Below are positions 6,893-15,637 of a stretch of DNA of 22,322 bases, piece by piece. Under the pieces are notes generated by a model, which ran no database searches, had not been told where the DNA came from, and worked only from the letters and a program-made list of their open reading frames with translations. Position numbers and translations under genes: made by a program. Source of the stretch: Proteobacteria bacterium UBA652 (GTDB taxonomy: Bacteria; Pseudomonadota; Gammaproteobacteria; Nitrosococcales; Methylophagaceae); contig DBOG01000037.1 in NCBI GenBank assembly GCA_002299915.1, forward strand, positions 1 to 22,322, in the 5' to 3' direction. Each line of letters opens with the position of its first letter. Position 1 is the stretch's first letter.

Positions 6893-8057
6893 TATTGTAC
6901 GATTTATACTTATTATTGCGGCGAGCATGATGCTGTCTGCTTGCGGTACGATAAAGGAATTTTGGGGTGGCGATAAGGAAGACCTGACGCCACCAGAGGC
7001 ATTAGTTGCTTTTACCGAAGAATTTTTACCTACAGTGGTCTGGACTGCGGATGGGGGCAAGGGCGCTGCCGATAGTTATAGTGATTTTGGGGTGTGGTTA
7101 CAAGATGAATTGATTATTTCCGCTGATTATCGTGGTCGGATACAAGCATTCAATGCACAAACAGGTGCGGGTGTTTGGAGCCAAAACGTAGATGTTGAGT
7201 TGGCGAGTGGTGCTGGCGGGGGTACGGATGAATTGGTGTTGGTTGGTAGCCAGGAAGGGGATGTATTTGCGCTTGAACAAGCTTCGGGTAAAATACGCTG
7301 GCAGAAAAAATTAAATGCTGAGGTTTTATCGCCACCCAAGTCAGCAGATGGCATTGTGGTCGTGCGCACGGCAGACGGACAAGTAACAGGATTAGATACC
7401 AGTGATGGCGGGGTATTGTGGCGCTATAAACGTGAAGTGCCGTTGCTGAGCCTGCGTGGTTCAGGAGAGCCTGTGATTGCTGATGGACAAGTGATTACGG
7501 GTTATGCAAATGGTCGATTGGTATCGTTATCATTATATGATGGTAGTGAGCAATGGGAAAAACGGGTTGCGGTACCGCGTGGACGCAGTGAATTAGAACG
7601 GTTGGTTGATATTGATGCAACTCCCGTAGTCCGAGATGGCAGGGTGTATGTAGTGGCGCATAATGGTCGTGTAGCATCACTTTCCCTATATGATGGCGCT
7701 GCAATTTGGGGCAAAGAAATGTCCTCACGGACGGGTTTAGATGCGGCACCAGATGAGGCTGTGTATGTGAGCGATGCATCGGATGCAGTATGGGCGCTAG
7801 AAGATATTTCAGGTGACATCCTATGGCAACAAACACGATTAGCTCGCCGTCAGATCACGGCACCTGCTATATTAGGCAATACGGTGTTGGTCGGTGATCT
7901 AGAAGGATATGTGCATTGGATTTCACGCGATGATGGTCGCTTTGTCAGCCGTAAGCAAATATCCAAACATGCGATTCGGAGCCAGCCATTAGTGCAGGGT
8001 GATCTAGTGTATATTACCTCGGCGGATGGTCGCATTACGGCATTACGAAATAATTAA
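6882..8057 (+). CDS. bamB: BamB, outer-membrane protein assembly lipoprotein
   Basis: This 391-residue lipoprotein is BamB, a beta-propeller subunit of the BAM complex that inserts beta-barrel proteins in the outer membrane. I choose the ATG at 6882, giving MRASIVRFILIIAASMMLSAC: a basic N-terminus, a hydrophobic core and an LSAC lipobox with the lipidated cysteine at 21. An in-frame start at 6867 only adds five residues. The body has repeated PQQ-type propeller blades, for example WSQNVDVE, IRWQKKLN, VLWRYKREVPL, AIWGKEM and ILWQQTR, each with the tryptophan-anchored pattern. Length is that of E. coli BamB at 392. It overlaps yfgM by 11 bases and precedes der by 8 bases, so all three are one operon. 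Confidence 0.95.
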   Translation: MRASIVRFILIIAASMMLSACGTIKEFWGGDKEDLTPPEALVAFTEEFLPTVVWTADGGKGAADSYSDFGVWLQDELIISADYRGRIQAFNAQTGAGVWSQNVDVELASGAGGGTDELVLVGSQEGDVFALEQASGKIRWQKKLNAEVLSPPKSADGIVVVRTADGQVTGLDTSDGGVLWRYKREVPLLSLRGSGEPVIADGQVITGYANGRLVSLSLYDGSEQWEKRVAVPRGRSELERLVDIDATPVVRDGRVYVVAHNGRVASLSLYDGAAIWGKEMSSRTGLDAAPDEAVYVSDASDAVWALEDISGDILWQQTRLARRQITAPAILGNTVLVGDLEGYVHWISRDDGRFVSRKQISKHAIRSQPLVQGDLVYITSADGRITALRNN

Positions 8058-8065
8058 GTAAGCAG

Positions 8066-9454
8066 ATGAAACCGATTATTGCTCTTGTTGGCCGACCTAA
8101 TGTCGGTAAATCTACTTTATTTAATCGTTTAACTAAAAAACGCGATGCCTTAGTGGCAGATATCGCTGGGCTGACGCGTGATCGGCTCTATGGCGATGCC
8201 AAGTTTGAAGATTGCCAATTTATTTTAATTGATACGGGCGGCTTGACTGATCTAAGCGATGATATGTCTGGCTTGATGAAAAAACAGGCACAATTGGCAA
8301 TGGAAGAGGCCGATATGATCTTCTTTCTTGTGGATGGTCGTGAAGGCGTGACGGCAGCTGACGAAGTGATCGTACAAGATCTGCGTAATATCAATAAACC
8401 TATTTTGCTGGTTGTGAATAAAAGTGAAGGCGAAAAACGCGAGATGATCGCAGCTGAGTTTTACGCCCTCGGCATGGGTGAGCCCTGTGTGATTTCTGCA
8501 ACCCGTAATCGTGGGATTGAAGGTATGATGACTGCGGTACGTGAGGTTTTACCTAATATCGTTGCAGCAGACGAAGAAGAAGAGAAAGATGGTGGTATTC
8601 GATTAGCTGTATTAGGTCGGCCAAATGTGGGTAAATCGACCTTAATCAATCGAATTATGGGTGAAGAACGGGTGGTGGCTTTTGATGAGCCAGGCACCAC
8701 CCGCGATAGTATTCATATCCCCTTTGAGCATCAAGGCGTGGAATATACCTTGATCGATACAGCAGGCGTGCGTCGTCGCTCTAAAGTGTCTGAAATGCTG
8801 GAAAAATTCAGTATTGTAAAAACCTTGCAGGCCTTGGAAGATGCCAATGTGGTGCTGTTGGTTCTTGATGCGCATGAAGGTATTGTGGATCAAGATTTAC
8901 ATTTAGCGGGTTTGATTATCGAAAGTGGCCGTGCAGTCGTGATTGCGGTGAATAAATGGGATGGCTTGGATAAAGATGAGCGGGAATGGGTAGTTAAAAA
9001 CCTGGATCGTAAATTACCTTTCCTTAATTTTGCCAATACCCATTTTATTTCTGCTTTGCATGGCAGCGGCGTCGGTTTATTGTTTAAATCAGTCAAGCAA
9101 GCTTATCATTCTGCAATGATGCAAATTCCAACCCCACAATTAACGCGGGTGCTAGAAGATGCCGTTGCCAGCCACCAACCACCATTAGTGCGGGGGAGAC
9201 GGATCAAGTTTCGCTATGCGCATCTAGGTGGGAAAAACCCACCACGGATCATTATCCATGGTAATCAAACAGATGCGACGCCAAATAGCTACCGCCGCTA
9301 TCTTGAGAATACCTTCCGTGATGTGTTGAAATTACATGGCACTCCTATCCGGATTGAATTTAAACAAGGTGATAACCCGTTTAAAGGCCGGAAGAAGGTA
9401 ATGCCTACGCTTGAAAGTGGCAAACCACATCGAGAGCATCGGCGTCGAAGTTAG
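8066..9454 (+). CDS. der: Der (EngA), double-GTPase ribosome biogenesis factor
   Basis: This 462-residue protein is Der/EngA, an essential GTPase with two G domains in tandem that acts in 50S subunit maturation. The first P-loop is GRPNVGKS at 9-16 with DTGG at 56-59. The second P-loop is GRPNVGKS at 184-191 with DTAG at 231-234. The C-terminal KH-like domain includes FRYAHLGGKNPPRIIIHG and ends in a basic tail (KPHREHRRRS). The first G4 motif reads NKSEG rather than NKxD, a substitution also known in other Der proteins. The second is the normal NKWDG. It is the last gene of the yfgM-bamB-der run. There is no strong ribosome binding site, which suits coupling to bamB only 8 bases away. Confidence 0.97.
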   Translation: MKPIIALVGRPNVGKSTLFNRLTKKRDALVADIAGLTRDRLYGDAKFEDCQFILIDTGGLTDLSDDMSGLMKKQAQLAMEEADMIFFLVDGREGVTAADEVIVQDLRNINKPILLVVNKSEGEKREMIAAEFYALGMGEPCVISATRNRGIEGMMTAVREVLPNIVAADEEEEKDGGIRLAVLGRPNVGKSTLINRIMGEERVVAFDEPGTTRDSIHIPFEHQGVEYTLIDTAGVRRRSKVSEMLEKFSIVKTLQALEDANVVLLVLDAHEGIVDQDLHLAGLIIESGRAVVIAVNKWDGLDKDEREWVVKNLDRKLPFLNFANTHFISALHGSGVGLLFKSVKQAYHSAMMQIPTPQLTRVLEDAVASHQPPLVRGRRIKFRYAHLGGKNPPRIIIHGNQTDATPNSYRRYLENTFRDVLKLHGTPIRIEFKQGDNPFKGRKKVMPTLESGKPHREHRRRS

Positions 9455-9573
9455 GTGCGACCAACCAGTATTGCTTATTTCAGGTGTTTTATTTTGTTGC
9501 TATTGATAGGGCGCTGGTCGCATAAATGGATTATTGGCCTATGCAAGGGATAGATCAATACGATGAAATATCG

Positions 9574-9633
9574 CTATTCCAATAGGAAAGCCGTAAAATG
9601 GAATTATAATTCATTAGATTGGTCTTGAGACCA
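9574..9633. promoter_or_regulatory. Cluster of three short palindromes upstream of rnr
   Basis: Three perfect inverted repeats lie within 60 bases: CTATT-cc-AATAG (9574-9585), GAATTATAATTC (9601-9612) and TGGTCT-tg-AGACCA (9620-9633). The middle one contains a TATAAT -10-like box at 9605-9610, though no convincing -35 precedes it. They could be operators or RNA hairpins ahead of rnr. Chance is possible in AT-rich sequence, but the third is GC-richer. Confidence 0.3.
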
Positions 9634-9679
9634 TGATTTAAGTGATAGAACTAAAATATATAAGAGATAATAATTGTCA

Positions 9680-11842
9680 ATGGCAAAAAATAAAAACATA
9701 GACCCTTTTGCGAGTCGGGAGAAAGAGAAATATGAGAATCCGATCCCGAGCCGTGAATTTATTCTTGACTTATTAAAGCAAGATAGCCAGCCTTTATCAC
9801 GCCGCCAGATTTCGAAGTTACTGGGGCTAAAGGGTGATGATCAAAATGATGCCTTACGTCGTCGCTTGCGGGCAATGGAGCGGGATGGTCAGTTATTACG
9901 CAATCGTAAAAATGCCTATGGCGTGATGTCTAAGATGAATTTGGTCACTGGGCGGGTGCAAGGTCATGCAGATGGGTTTGGCTTTTTGATCCCAGATGAA
10001 GGCGGCGATGATTTATTCCTGAGTGAAAAACATATGCATCTAGTGTTGCATGGCGATCGTGTGGTGGCGCGCGTGAGTGGTGTTGATCGTCGTGGGCGTA
10101 AGGAAGGTACGATTATTGAGGTGTTGGAGCGCGCGAATGAGACCGTTGTTGGCCGTTTGGGTGAAGATGCAGGTTTATATTATTTGATTCCGAATAATCG
10201 ACGGATTAGCCAAGATATTATGGTGTCGCCTAAGGCTTTATTGGATGCGGAGGCGGGCCAAATAGTTGAGGTGGCGATTACCGAACATCCAACAAAACAT
10301 CGATCACCATTAGGCAAAGTGGTGAAAGTGTTGGGTGACCATATGGCACCGGGAATGGAAATTGATATTGCGCTGCGTGCGTTTGATTTGCCACATGAAT
10401 GGGCAGATGAGGTGGTGGCTGAAGCGGAAGCCTATGGTGATAAGATCCCTGCAAATGCAATATCAGATCGGTTAGATTTACGCGATATGCCCTTGATGAC
10501 AATTGATGGTGAAGATGCCCGCGATTTTGATGATGCGGTGTATGCTGAAACTGTAGAGGGTGGCGGCTGGCGCTTATGGGTAGCGATTGCGGACGTATCG
10601 ACTTATGTGAAACCGAATAGTGCATTAGATATCTCAGCTGAGGAACGGGCAACCTCCGTTTATTTCCCAAGCCAAGTGATCCCGATGTTGCCAGAGGCAC
10701 TATCAAACGGCTTATGTTCACTGAATCCAGATGTGGAACGCCTGTGCATGGTGTGTGAAATGACGGTGGATCCGCAGGGAAAAGTGACGGCGCACCAATT
10801 TCATGAAGCAGTAATGCGTTCTCAGGCGCGCCTAACTTATACTAAAGTGGCAGCGATGTTAGTAGACGGAGATGCAGGCTTACGCACTGAATATGCCGCT
10901 GTTTTACCGCACCTTGAGACAATGTATGCTTTATTTCAGGCGATGTTGGGTGCACGTGGGAAACGGGGTGCAATTGATTTTGAAATGGCCGAAATGCAGA
11001 TTTTATTCGATGAAAACCGTAAAATTAAATCGATGGTGCCGCGGGAACGTAATGATGCCCATCGTTTGATTGAAGAATTTATGGTGGCGGCCAATGTGGC
11101 GGCGGCTGAATTTTTATTGGCACATAAAGCACCTGTTTTATATCGTGTGCATGAAACACCCGCAGTTGAAAAAGTATCTGGTTTACGTGAGTTTTTAGGT
11201 GAAATAGGATTAAGTTTAGGCGGCGGAGATGAGCCTAGCCCAGCAGATTATGCGACATTATTACGGAAGGTGCAGAGTCGGCCAGATTTTAATCTGATTC
11301 AAACGGTGATGCTAAGAAGCATGAAACAAGCTGTGTATAGCCCTGATAATGTAGGGCATTTTGGTTTGGCATTGGAAGCCTATGCCCATTTTACGTCACC
11401 CATTCGACGTTATCCCGACTTACTGGTGCACCGTGCTATTCGGCATATTATTCGTAAAAGTAAGAAATGGCAGTATTCAACCGAGGATATGGTGCAGCTG
11501 GGTGAACATTGTTCGATGGCATCGCGGCGCGCGGATGAGGCAACACGAGATGTGGTCGATTGGTTGAAGTGTGAATTTATGCAAGACCGAATTGGTGAAA
11601 CTTTTGATGGCATTATTAGTGGCGTGACGGGATTTGGTGTGTTTGTTGAGCTAAAAGATATTTATGTCGAAGGTTTGGTGCATGTGACTGCGCTAGGAAC
11701 AGATTATTTTCAGTTTGATGCAGCACAGCATCGCTTAATAGGCGAGAAAACACGGCGGGTATTTCGATTAGGGGATACATTACGCGTGCAAGTAGTGCGG
11801 GTTGATTTGGATGAGAAGAAAATTGATTTTGAGTTGGCGTAA
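9680..11842 (+). CDS. rnr: Ribonuclease R (RNase II/RNB family)
   Basis: This 720-residue processive 3'-5' exoribonuclease is RNase R, which degrades structured RNA and is involved in rRNA and tmRNA quality control. Domain order is a winged helix (about 25-85), two cold-shock OB folds (about 85-240), the RNB catalytic domain (about 265-590) and S1 (about 640-720). The catalytic aspartates stand in DGEDARDFDD at 276-285 (D276, D282, D284, D285), matching E. coli D272/D278/D280/D281. YAHFTSPIRRYPDLLVHRA is the second RNB signature. The N-terminal helix domain separates it from RNase II. It lacks the roughly 85-residue lysine-rich tail of E. coli RNase R (813 residues). The start is ambiguous: ATG at 9680 or TTG at 9674, two codons upstream, with AAGAG 7 bases before the TTG. 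rlmB is not downstream. Confidence 0.93.
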   Translation: MAKNKNIDPFASREKEKYENPIPSREFILDLLKQDSQPLSRRQISKLLGLKGDDQNDALRRRLRAMERDGQLLRNRKNAYGVMSKMNLVTGRVQGHADGFGFLIPDEGGDDLFLSEKHMHLVLHGDRVVARVSGVDRRGRKEGTIIEVLERANETVVGRLGEDAGLYYLIPNNRRISQDIMVSPKALLDAEAGQIVEVAITEHPTKHRSPLGKVVKVLGDHMAPGMEIDIALRAFDLPHEWADEVVAEAEAYGDKIPANAISDRLDLRDMPLMTIDGEDARDFDDAVYAETVEGGGWRLWVAIADVSTYVKPNSALDISAEERATSVYFPSQVIPMLPEALSNGLCSLNPDVERLCMVCEMTVDPQGKVTAHQFHEAVMRSQARLTYTKVAAMLVDGDAGLRTEYAAVLPHLETMYALFQAMLGARGKRGAIDFEMAEMQILFDENRKIKSMVPRERNDAHRLIEEFMVAANVAAAEFLLAHKAPVLYRVHETPAVEKVSGLREFLGEIGLSLGGGDEPSPADYATLLRKVQSRPDFNLIQTVMLRSMKQAVYSPDNVGHFGLALEAYAHFTSPIRRYPDLLVHRAIRHIIRKSKKWQYSTEDMVQLGEHCSMASRRADEATRDVVDWLKCEFMQDRIGETFDGIISGVTGFGVFVELKDIYVEGLVHVTALGTDYFQFDAAQHRLIGEKTRRVFRLGDTLRVQVVRVDLDEKKIDFELA

Positions 11843-11867
11843 TGAGGTGTTGAAAGCGTAATTATGC

Positions 11868-11895
11868 TTGACCTTATAGCCAAACAAGGTACAAT
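11868..11895 (+). promoter_or_regulatory. Sigma70 promoter of tRNA-His
   Basis: TTGACC (11868-11873) and TACAAT (11890-11895) are separated by 16 bases. RNA would start near 11902, leaving a leader of about 20 bases before the tRNA. Confidence 0.7.
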
Positions 11896-11921
11896 TCTCG
11901 CTTCTTCACACCAGTTTCTGT

Positions 11922-11998
11922 GGTGAGCGTAGCTCAGTTGGTAGAGTCCCGGATTGTGATTCCGGTTGTCGCGGGTTCAAGCCCCGTCGTTCACCCCA
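11922..11998 (+). tRNA. tRNA-His (anticodon GTG)
   Basis: The full cloverleaf is present. The acceptor arm GGTGAGCG pairs with CGTTCACC and includes the extra G-1:C73 pair unique to tRNA-His. The D arm contains AGCTCAGTTGGTAGAG. The anticodon stem is CCGGA/TCCGG with loop TTGTGAT, anticodon GTG at 11956-11958. The T arm is GCGGGTTCAAGCCCCG. CCA is encoded at 11996-11998. The length of 77 is as in E. coli. It stands alone between rnr and a sulfur gene, with its own promoter and terminator. Confidence 0.98.
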
Positions 11999-12004
11999 TT
12001 TTTG

Positions 12005-12039
12005 AAAAGCCGTAGTTATTTGACTGCGGCTTTTTTATT
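12005..12039 (+). terminator. Rho-independent terminator of tRNA-His
   Basis: AAGCCGTAGT (12007-12016) pairs with ACTGCGGCTT (12023-12032), including one G-T pair, around a 6-nt loop. A T-run (TTTTTTATT) follows. It begins 9 bases past the tRNA CCA. Confidence 0.9.
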
Positions 12040-12096
12040 GCTCCGTTATTGTGTTATAGTATATGCTTATTTTGTTTTTATATATAGAGGTGTGAA

Positions 12097-13197
12097 ATGA
12101 TCTTTAAACAGCTATTTGATGATGCAACCTGGACTTATACCTATTTGATTGCAGATCCCGTCAGTAAAGAAGCATTACTCATCGATCCGGTTAATACGCA
12201 TATTGATGATTATCTTGCGTTGATAAAAGATCAGGATTTAACGCTTAAATATTCCTTGGAAACCCATGTCCACGCCGATCATATTACAGCCAGTGGCTTG
12301 CTGCGCCAGCATTTAGGTACACAAACGGGGGTGAGCATCCAGTGTGGCGCTAAAACGGCTGATTTGCAATTGAAAGATAATGATGTGTTAATGTTTGGCA
12401 GCGAACAAATCAAGGTGATTGCAACGCCAGGGCATACCGGTGGCAGCCTTTCATTTTTATGGCGAGATAAGGTGTTTACGGGGGATTCTTTATTGATTAA
12501 TGGCTGTGGCCGAACCGATTTCCAAGCGGGTGATACGGCGACCTTATATAAATCTATTACCGAGCGGCTATTTACATTAGCAGATGAAACCGTGATGTAT
12601 CCAGGGCATGATTATAATGAGCGGTTAATCAGCAGTATTGGCCAAGAAAAATTAACCAATCCACGGTTAGCCGGAAAATCGCTCGCTGAATTTACCGAGA
12701 TCATGAATAATTTGAATTTGCCAATGCCAAAATTGATTGATCAGGCCGTGCCTGCAAATCGTTATTGTGGTTTGGATGAAGATGAGCAGCAAGGTGCCGT
12801 TGCACGACGTGCTGCAACCACAGCATCAAACACTTCTGTAAGCTATTGGGTGGCGGAAGCAAAACAGCAGATCACAGAAGTGACGGTTGAGACAGCAAAA
12901 GGCTTAATCGCATCGAAAGAGGTGATTGTGGTGGATGTGCGTGAAGAAAGCGAGCAGGCGGCAGGCACAATTGAAAATGCAATATTATTACCGCGTGGGA
13001 TGCTGGAATTTAAAATTGATAGCATTGATGCGTTGGCAGATAAATCAGCTGCGGTGTTGGTTTATTGTCGCAGTGGCGGGCGTTCTGCTTTAGCAACATC
13101 AACCTTACAACAGATGGGGTATGAGAATGTGGTGTCTTTGGCGGGGGGCTACCAAGCATGGCAAGAAGGTAGTGCCACTGATGGTACTTGTGGTTAG
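12097..13197 (+). CDS. Persulfide dioxygenase-rhodanese fusion (ETHE1-like MBL fold)
   Basis: This 366-residue fusion has an N-terminal ETHE1-like persulfide dioxygenase (about 1-235) and a C-terminal rhodanese (about 260-360). The dioxygenase is a metallo-beta-lactamase fold with the HVHADH motif (H57, H59, D61, H62), H113 in PGHTGG, D130 in FTGDSLLINGCGRTDF and H171 in PGHDYNE. In ETHE1 enzymes the mononuclear iron is held by the equivalents of H57, H113 and D130. The rhodanese loop is CRSGGRS with catalytic C324. Fusions of this type oxidise glutathione persulfide to sulfite while the rhodanese moves sulfur between thiosulfate and glutathione. GAGG 6 bases upstream supports the start. The SulP gene follows after 57 bases, probably as one operon. 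No sulfide:quinone reductase is in view. Confidence 0.9.
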   Translation: MIFKQLFDDATWTYTYLIADPVSKEALLIDPVNTHIDDYLALIKDQDLTLKYSLETHVHADHITASGLLRQHLGTQTGVSIQCGAKTADLQLKDNDVLMFGSEQIKVIATPGHTGGSLSFLWRDKVFTGDSLLINGCGRTDFQAGDTATLYKSITERLFTLADETVMYPGHDYNERLISSIGQEKLTNPRLAGKSLAEFTEIMNNLNLPMPKLIDQAVPANRYCGLDEDEQQGAVARRAATTASNTSVSYWVAEAKQQITEVTVETAKGLIASKEVIVVDVREESEQAAGTIENAILLPRGMLEFKIDSIDALADKSAAVLVYCRSGGRSALATSTLQQMGYENVVSLAGGYQAWQEGSATDGTCG

Positions 13198-13254
13198 ATG
13201 CGTTGCAAATTCTATGGGTCTTAAACAGATATATTGCCTAGCAACCGCTAAGGG

Positions 13255-14979
13255 ATGAAAGCACAGCCAAGTTCTTTTTGGACACATTACTTTCCAGTGA
13301 TAGCTTGGCTACGCACTTACTCGCGCGCTGATTGGCGGGGGGATTCCTTAGCTGGGGTGATTACGGCTATTATGCTGATACCACAAGGTATCGCCTATGC
13401 CATGCTAGCAGGTTTGCCACCGCAAATGGGCTTATATGCCAGTATGTTGCCTGCAATAGTATATGCCATTTGGGGCAGCAGCCGAACGATGTCGGTTGGG
13501 CCTGTCTCTATTGCCGCGATCATGATTATGAGTGCCTTATCAGCACCTGAGATCCAAGCCTTTAATGCACCCGTTGAAAGTGCTATTCTGCTGGCCTTTG
13601 AGGTCGGTATTATTTTGTGGGTAATGGCGGCTTTACGTCTGGGTGGTTTGGTGAATTTTATTAGCCATCCTGTGTTAACCGGATTTACCAGTGGGGCTGC
13701 TTTGTTGATTATTTTAAATCAATTGCCCTATCTATTTGGCCTGCCTAAATTTGATTGTGGCTTGCAAATAGGGTGTTATACCAACTATTTATCTCAATGG
13801 AATAATATCACTACGATATTAGGCTTGGGTGCAATAGTGGGCTTATGGCTTTTTAGTCAACCACTGATGACACTTTTGCAGCGACGAGGTATGCCATTAC
13901 AATGGGCACTTGGGATCAGCAAATGTGGACCCTTATTAGTGATCGCGCTGACGATGCTGTTGGTGGGGTTAGGTCAATTGGCAGGCACGCACGCTGTGTC
14001 TGTTGTCGGGCCATTAGAAGGCGTTTTGCCACAATTAAGCACTGATTTCTTGAATACACATGCTTGGCGTGCCTTATTGCCTTATGCTGCGATTATCGCC
14101 TTGATTGCTTATGTAGAGAGTGTAGCGATTGCAAAGGTAACGGCATATATGCGAAACCAAAAAATCAATCCCAATCAAGAACTGGTGGCATTGGGAGCTG
14201 CTAATATTGCTACCGCAGTCAGTGGCGGTATGGTGGTTGCAGGGGGCTTAAGCCGCACCATGGTGAATTTTACAGCAGGCGCCCGTACCCAAATGGCCAC
14301 GGTAATTGCGGTAATCGCGGTTATTGTGCTTGTATTATTTTTTGGTCATTGGTTTGCTTATATTCCCAAATCAGTGCTAGCAGCAATTATTCTAGTGGCC
14401 ATATTGCCATTAATTAAATTACGCCATGTATTTCACACGTGGGTATATCATAAGGCAGATGGTTGGGCAGAGTTAGTGACCTTATTATCGGTGTTATGTC
14501 TAGGTATTGAAGAGGGGTTGGCGATTGGAATTATATTGACGATAGCCAGTTATTTACGTCAGATCAGCCGGCCACATATTGCGGAAGTGGGGTGTGTGCC
14601 GGGTACCGAGCATTATCGCAATATCGATCGTCATGAAGTGGAAACATGCCCCAATATATTATTACTTCGAATCGATGAAAATATTACTTTTGCCAATGCT
14701 AATTATATTGAAGATTTTATTCAAACAGCACATCAACGGCGGCAGCAGACAGTACAAGACTTAGTCTTGATTTTTACCTCAGTCAGCCATATCGATAGCA
14801 CCGCATTAGAAATGTTGTCACGGCTACAGCATCATCTGAAAGCGACAGGAGTGCAATTGCATTTTGCGGAAATTAAAGGACCTGTGATGGATAAATTGCG
14901 TGGCACAGCTTTATTAGATGGTAAAGAAGCGGGCAGTGTGTTTTTTCGCGTGTCTGATGTGGCTGAAGCATTGAATTGA
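13255..14979 (+). CDS. SulP-family anion transporter with STAS domain
   Basis: This 574-residue inner-membrane protein belongs to the SulP (SLC26) family, which carries sulfate, bicarbonate or other anions. The membrane part (about 25-440) opens with the family phrase WRGDSLAGVITAIMLIPQGIAYAMLAGLPPQ (31-62) and contains SVGPVSIAAIM and the late helix signature ANIATAVSGGMVVAGGLSRT. The cytosolic STAS domain (about 455-574) contains ILLLRIDENITFANANYIED and SHIDSTALEML, the usual phospho-acceptor loop. The ATG has an AAGGG directly before it, which is too close to be a good ribosome site, so expression may depend on the upstream gene. The substrate cannot be read from sequence. Its neighbour makes sulfite, so sulfite or sulfate is a reasonable guess. 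Confidence 0.88.
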   Translation: MKAQPSSFWTHYFPVIAWLRTYSRADWRGDSLAGVITAIMLIPQGIAYAMLAGLPPQMGLYASMLPAIVYAIWGSSRTMSVGPVSIAAIMIMSALSAPEIQAFNAPVESAILLAFEVGIILWVMAALRLGGLVNFISHPVLTGFTSGAALLIILNQLPYLFGLPKFDCGLQIGCYTNYLSQWNNITTILGLGAIVGLWLFSQPLMTLLQRRGMPLQWALGISKCGPLLVIALTMLLVGLGQLAGTHAVSVVGPLEGVLPQLSTDFLNTHAWRALLPYAAIIALIAYVESVAIAKVTAYMRNQKINPNQELVALGAANIATAVSGGMVVAGGLSRTMVNFTAGARTQMATVIAVIAVIVLVLFFGHWFAYIPKSVLAAIILVAILPLIKLRHVFHTWVYHKADGWAELVTLLSVLCLGIEEGLAIGIILTIASYLRQISRPHIAEVGCVPGTEHYRNIDRHEVETCPNILLLRIDENITFANANYIEDFIQTAHQRRQQTVQDLVLIFTSVSHIDSTALEMLSRLQHHLKATGVQLHFAEIKGPVMDKLRGTALLDGKEAGSVFFRVSDVAEALN

Positions 14980-15047
14980 TAGGGTTAGCGTTAGGATTTA
15001 TCGTGATTATTATTACCACGCTGGGCAGATATATTAGCTGTTAGGGC

Positions 15048-15076
15048 GTACTTATATCGGGATGCCATGCTATAAT
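15048..15076 (+). promoter_or_regulatory. Extended -10 promoter of fabA-fabB
   Basis: A consensus TATAAT (15071-15076) is preceded by TGC, forming an extended -10 (TGnTATAAT), which compensates for the poor -35 (GTACTT at 15048-15053, spacer 17). RNA would begin near 15083, about 30 bases before fabA. I saw no clear FabR or FadR site in the 133-base gap. Confidence 0.6.
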
Positions 15077-15112
15077 CTGGCTTATTCCCTTAATCAAAAA
15101 TTAGAAGCAACC

Positions 15113-15628
15113 ATGACAAAACAATCCTCTTTTACACACGAAGAATTATTGCAATGCGGCAATGGCGAGATGTTCGGCCCAGGCAATGCACAACTCCCCA
15201 CCCCAAATATGCTGATGATGGATCGTGTTACCCATATCTCAGATGAAGGTGGTAAATATGGTAAAGGTGAAATTGTCGCCGAATTAGATGTCCATCCAGA
15301 CTTATGGTTTTTTGATTGTCATTTCCCGGGTGATCCGGTGATGCCGGGTTGCTTAGGTTTAGATGCAATGTGGCAAATTGTTGGGTTCCATTTAGCATGG
15401 TTAGGTAACCCAGGTCATGGTCGGGCATTGGGTGCTGGTGAAGTAAAGTTTACGGGTCAAGTGTTACCAACCGCCAAAAAAGTGACGTATAAAATTGATA
15501 TTAAACGCGTGATTGCGCGTAAATTATGCCTAGCCATTGCAGATGGTTCAGTAGCAGTAGATGGTCGTGAAATCTATGTGGCAAAAGATTTACGGGTAGG
15601 CCTATTTACCTCAACGGCAGATTTTTAG
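15113..15628 (+). CDS. fabA: FabA, 3-hydroxydecanoyl-ACP dehydratase/isomerase
   Basis: FabA dehydrates 3-hydroxydecanoyl-ACP and isomerises trans-2 to cis-3-decenoyl-ACP, the committed step of anaerobic unsaturated fatty acid synthesis. The ATG at 15113 gives 171 residues, beside 172 in E. coli. An in-frame ATG at 15067, or the window-wide frame from 15062, would add residues not found in the family and would lie upstream of or within the promoter's -10. Catalytic H70 (FFDCHFPGDPVMPG) and D84 (GCLGLDAMWQ) are at the same positions as in E. coli. GEVKFTGQVLPTAKKVTY is also characteristic and excludes FabZ. AGAAG upstream is a weak ribosome site. fabB follows after 9 bases. Confidence 0.96.
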   Translation: MTKQSSFTHEELLQCGNGEMFGPGNAQLPTPNMLMMDRVTHISDEGGKYGKGEIVAELDVHPDLWFFDCHFPGDPVMPGCLGLDAMWQIVGFHLAWLGNPGHGRALGAGEVKFTGQVLPTAKKVTYKIDIKRVIARKLCLAIADGSVAVDGREIYVAKDLRVGLFTSTADF

Positions 15629-15637
15629 GAGAGAAGA

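Noticed and set aside
7495..7836. Long antisense frames inside bamB (also in rnr and fabB)
   Set aside because: They lie fully within confidently identified genes, lack ribosome sites and have shadow-like composition rich in His, Pro and Ser.
9456..9525. Inverted repeat TGCGACCA...TGGTCGCA after der as a terminator
   Set aside because: The stem is 8 bp, but the loop is about 45 bases and no T-run follows, so it does not look like a rho-independent terminator.
11907..11925. Hairpin CACCA/TGGTG between the tRNA-His leader and the 5' acceptor strand
   Set aside because: It is only five base pairs with a 7-nt loop, much weaker than the tRNA acceptor stem it would compete with.
15010..15022. Inverted repeat CGTG...CACG after the SulP gene as a terminator
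   Set aside because: The stem is only 4 bp and there is no T-run.
15062..15112. 17-residue N-terminal extension of FabA
   Set aside because: It overlaps the predicted -10 element, and E. coli FabA aligns from the ATG at 15113.
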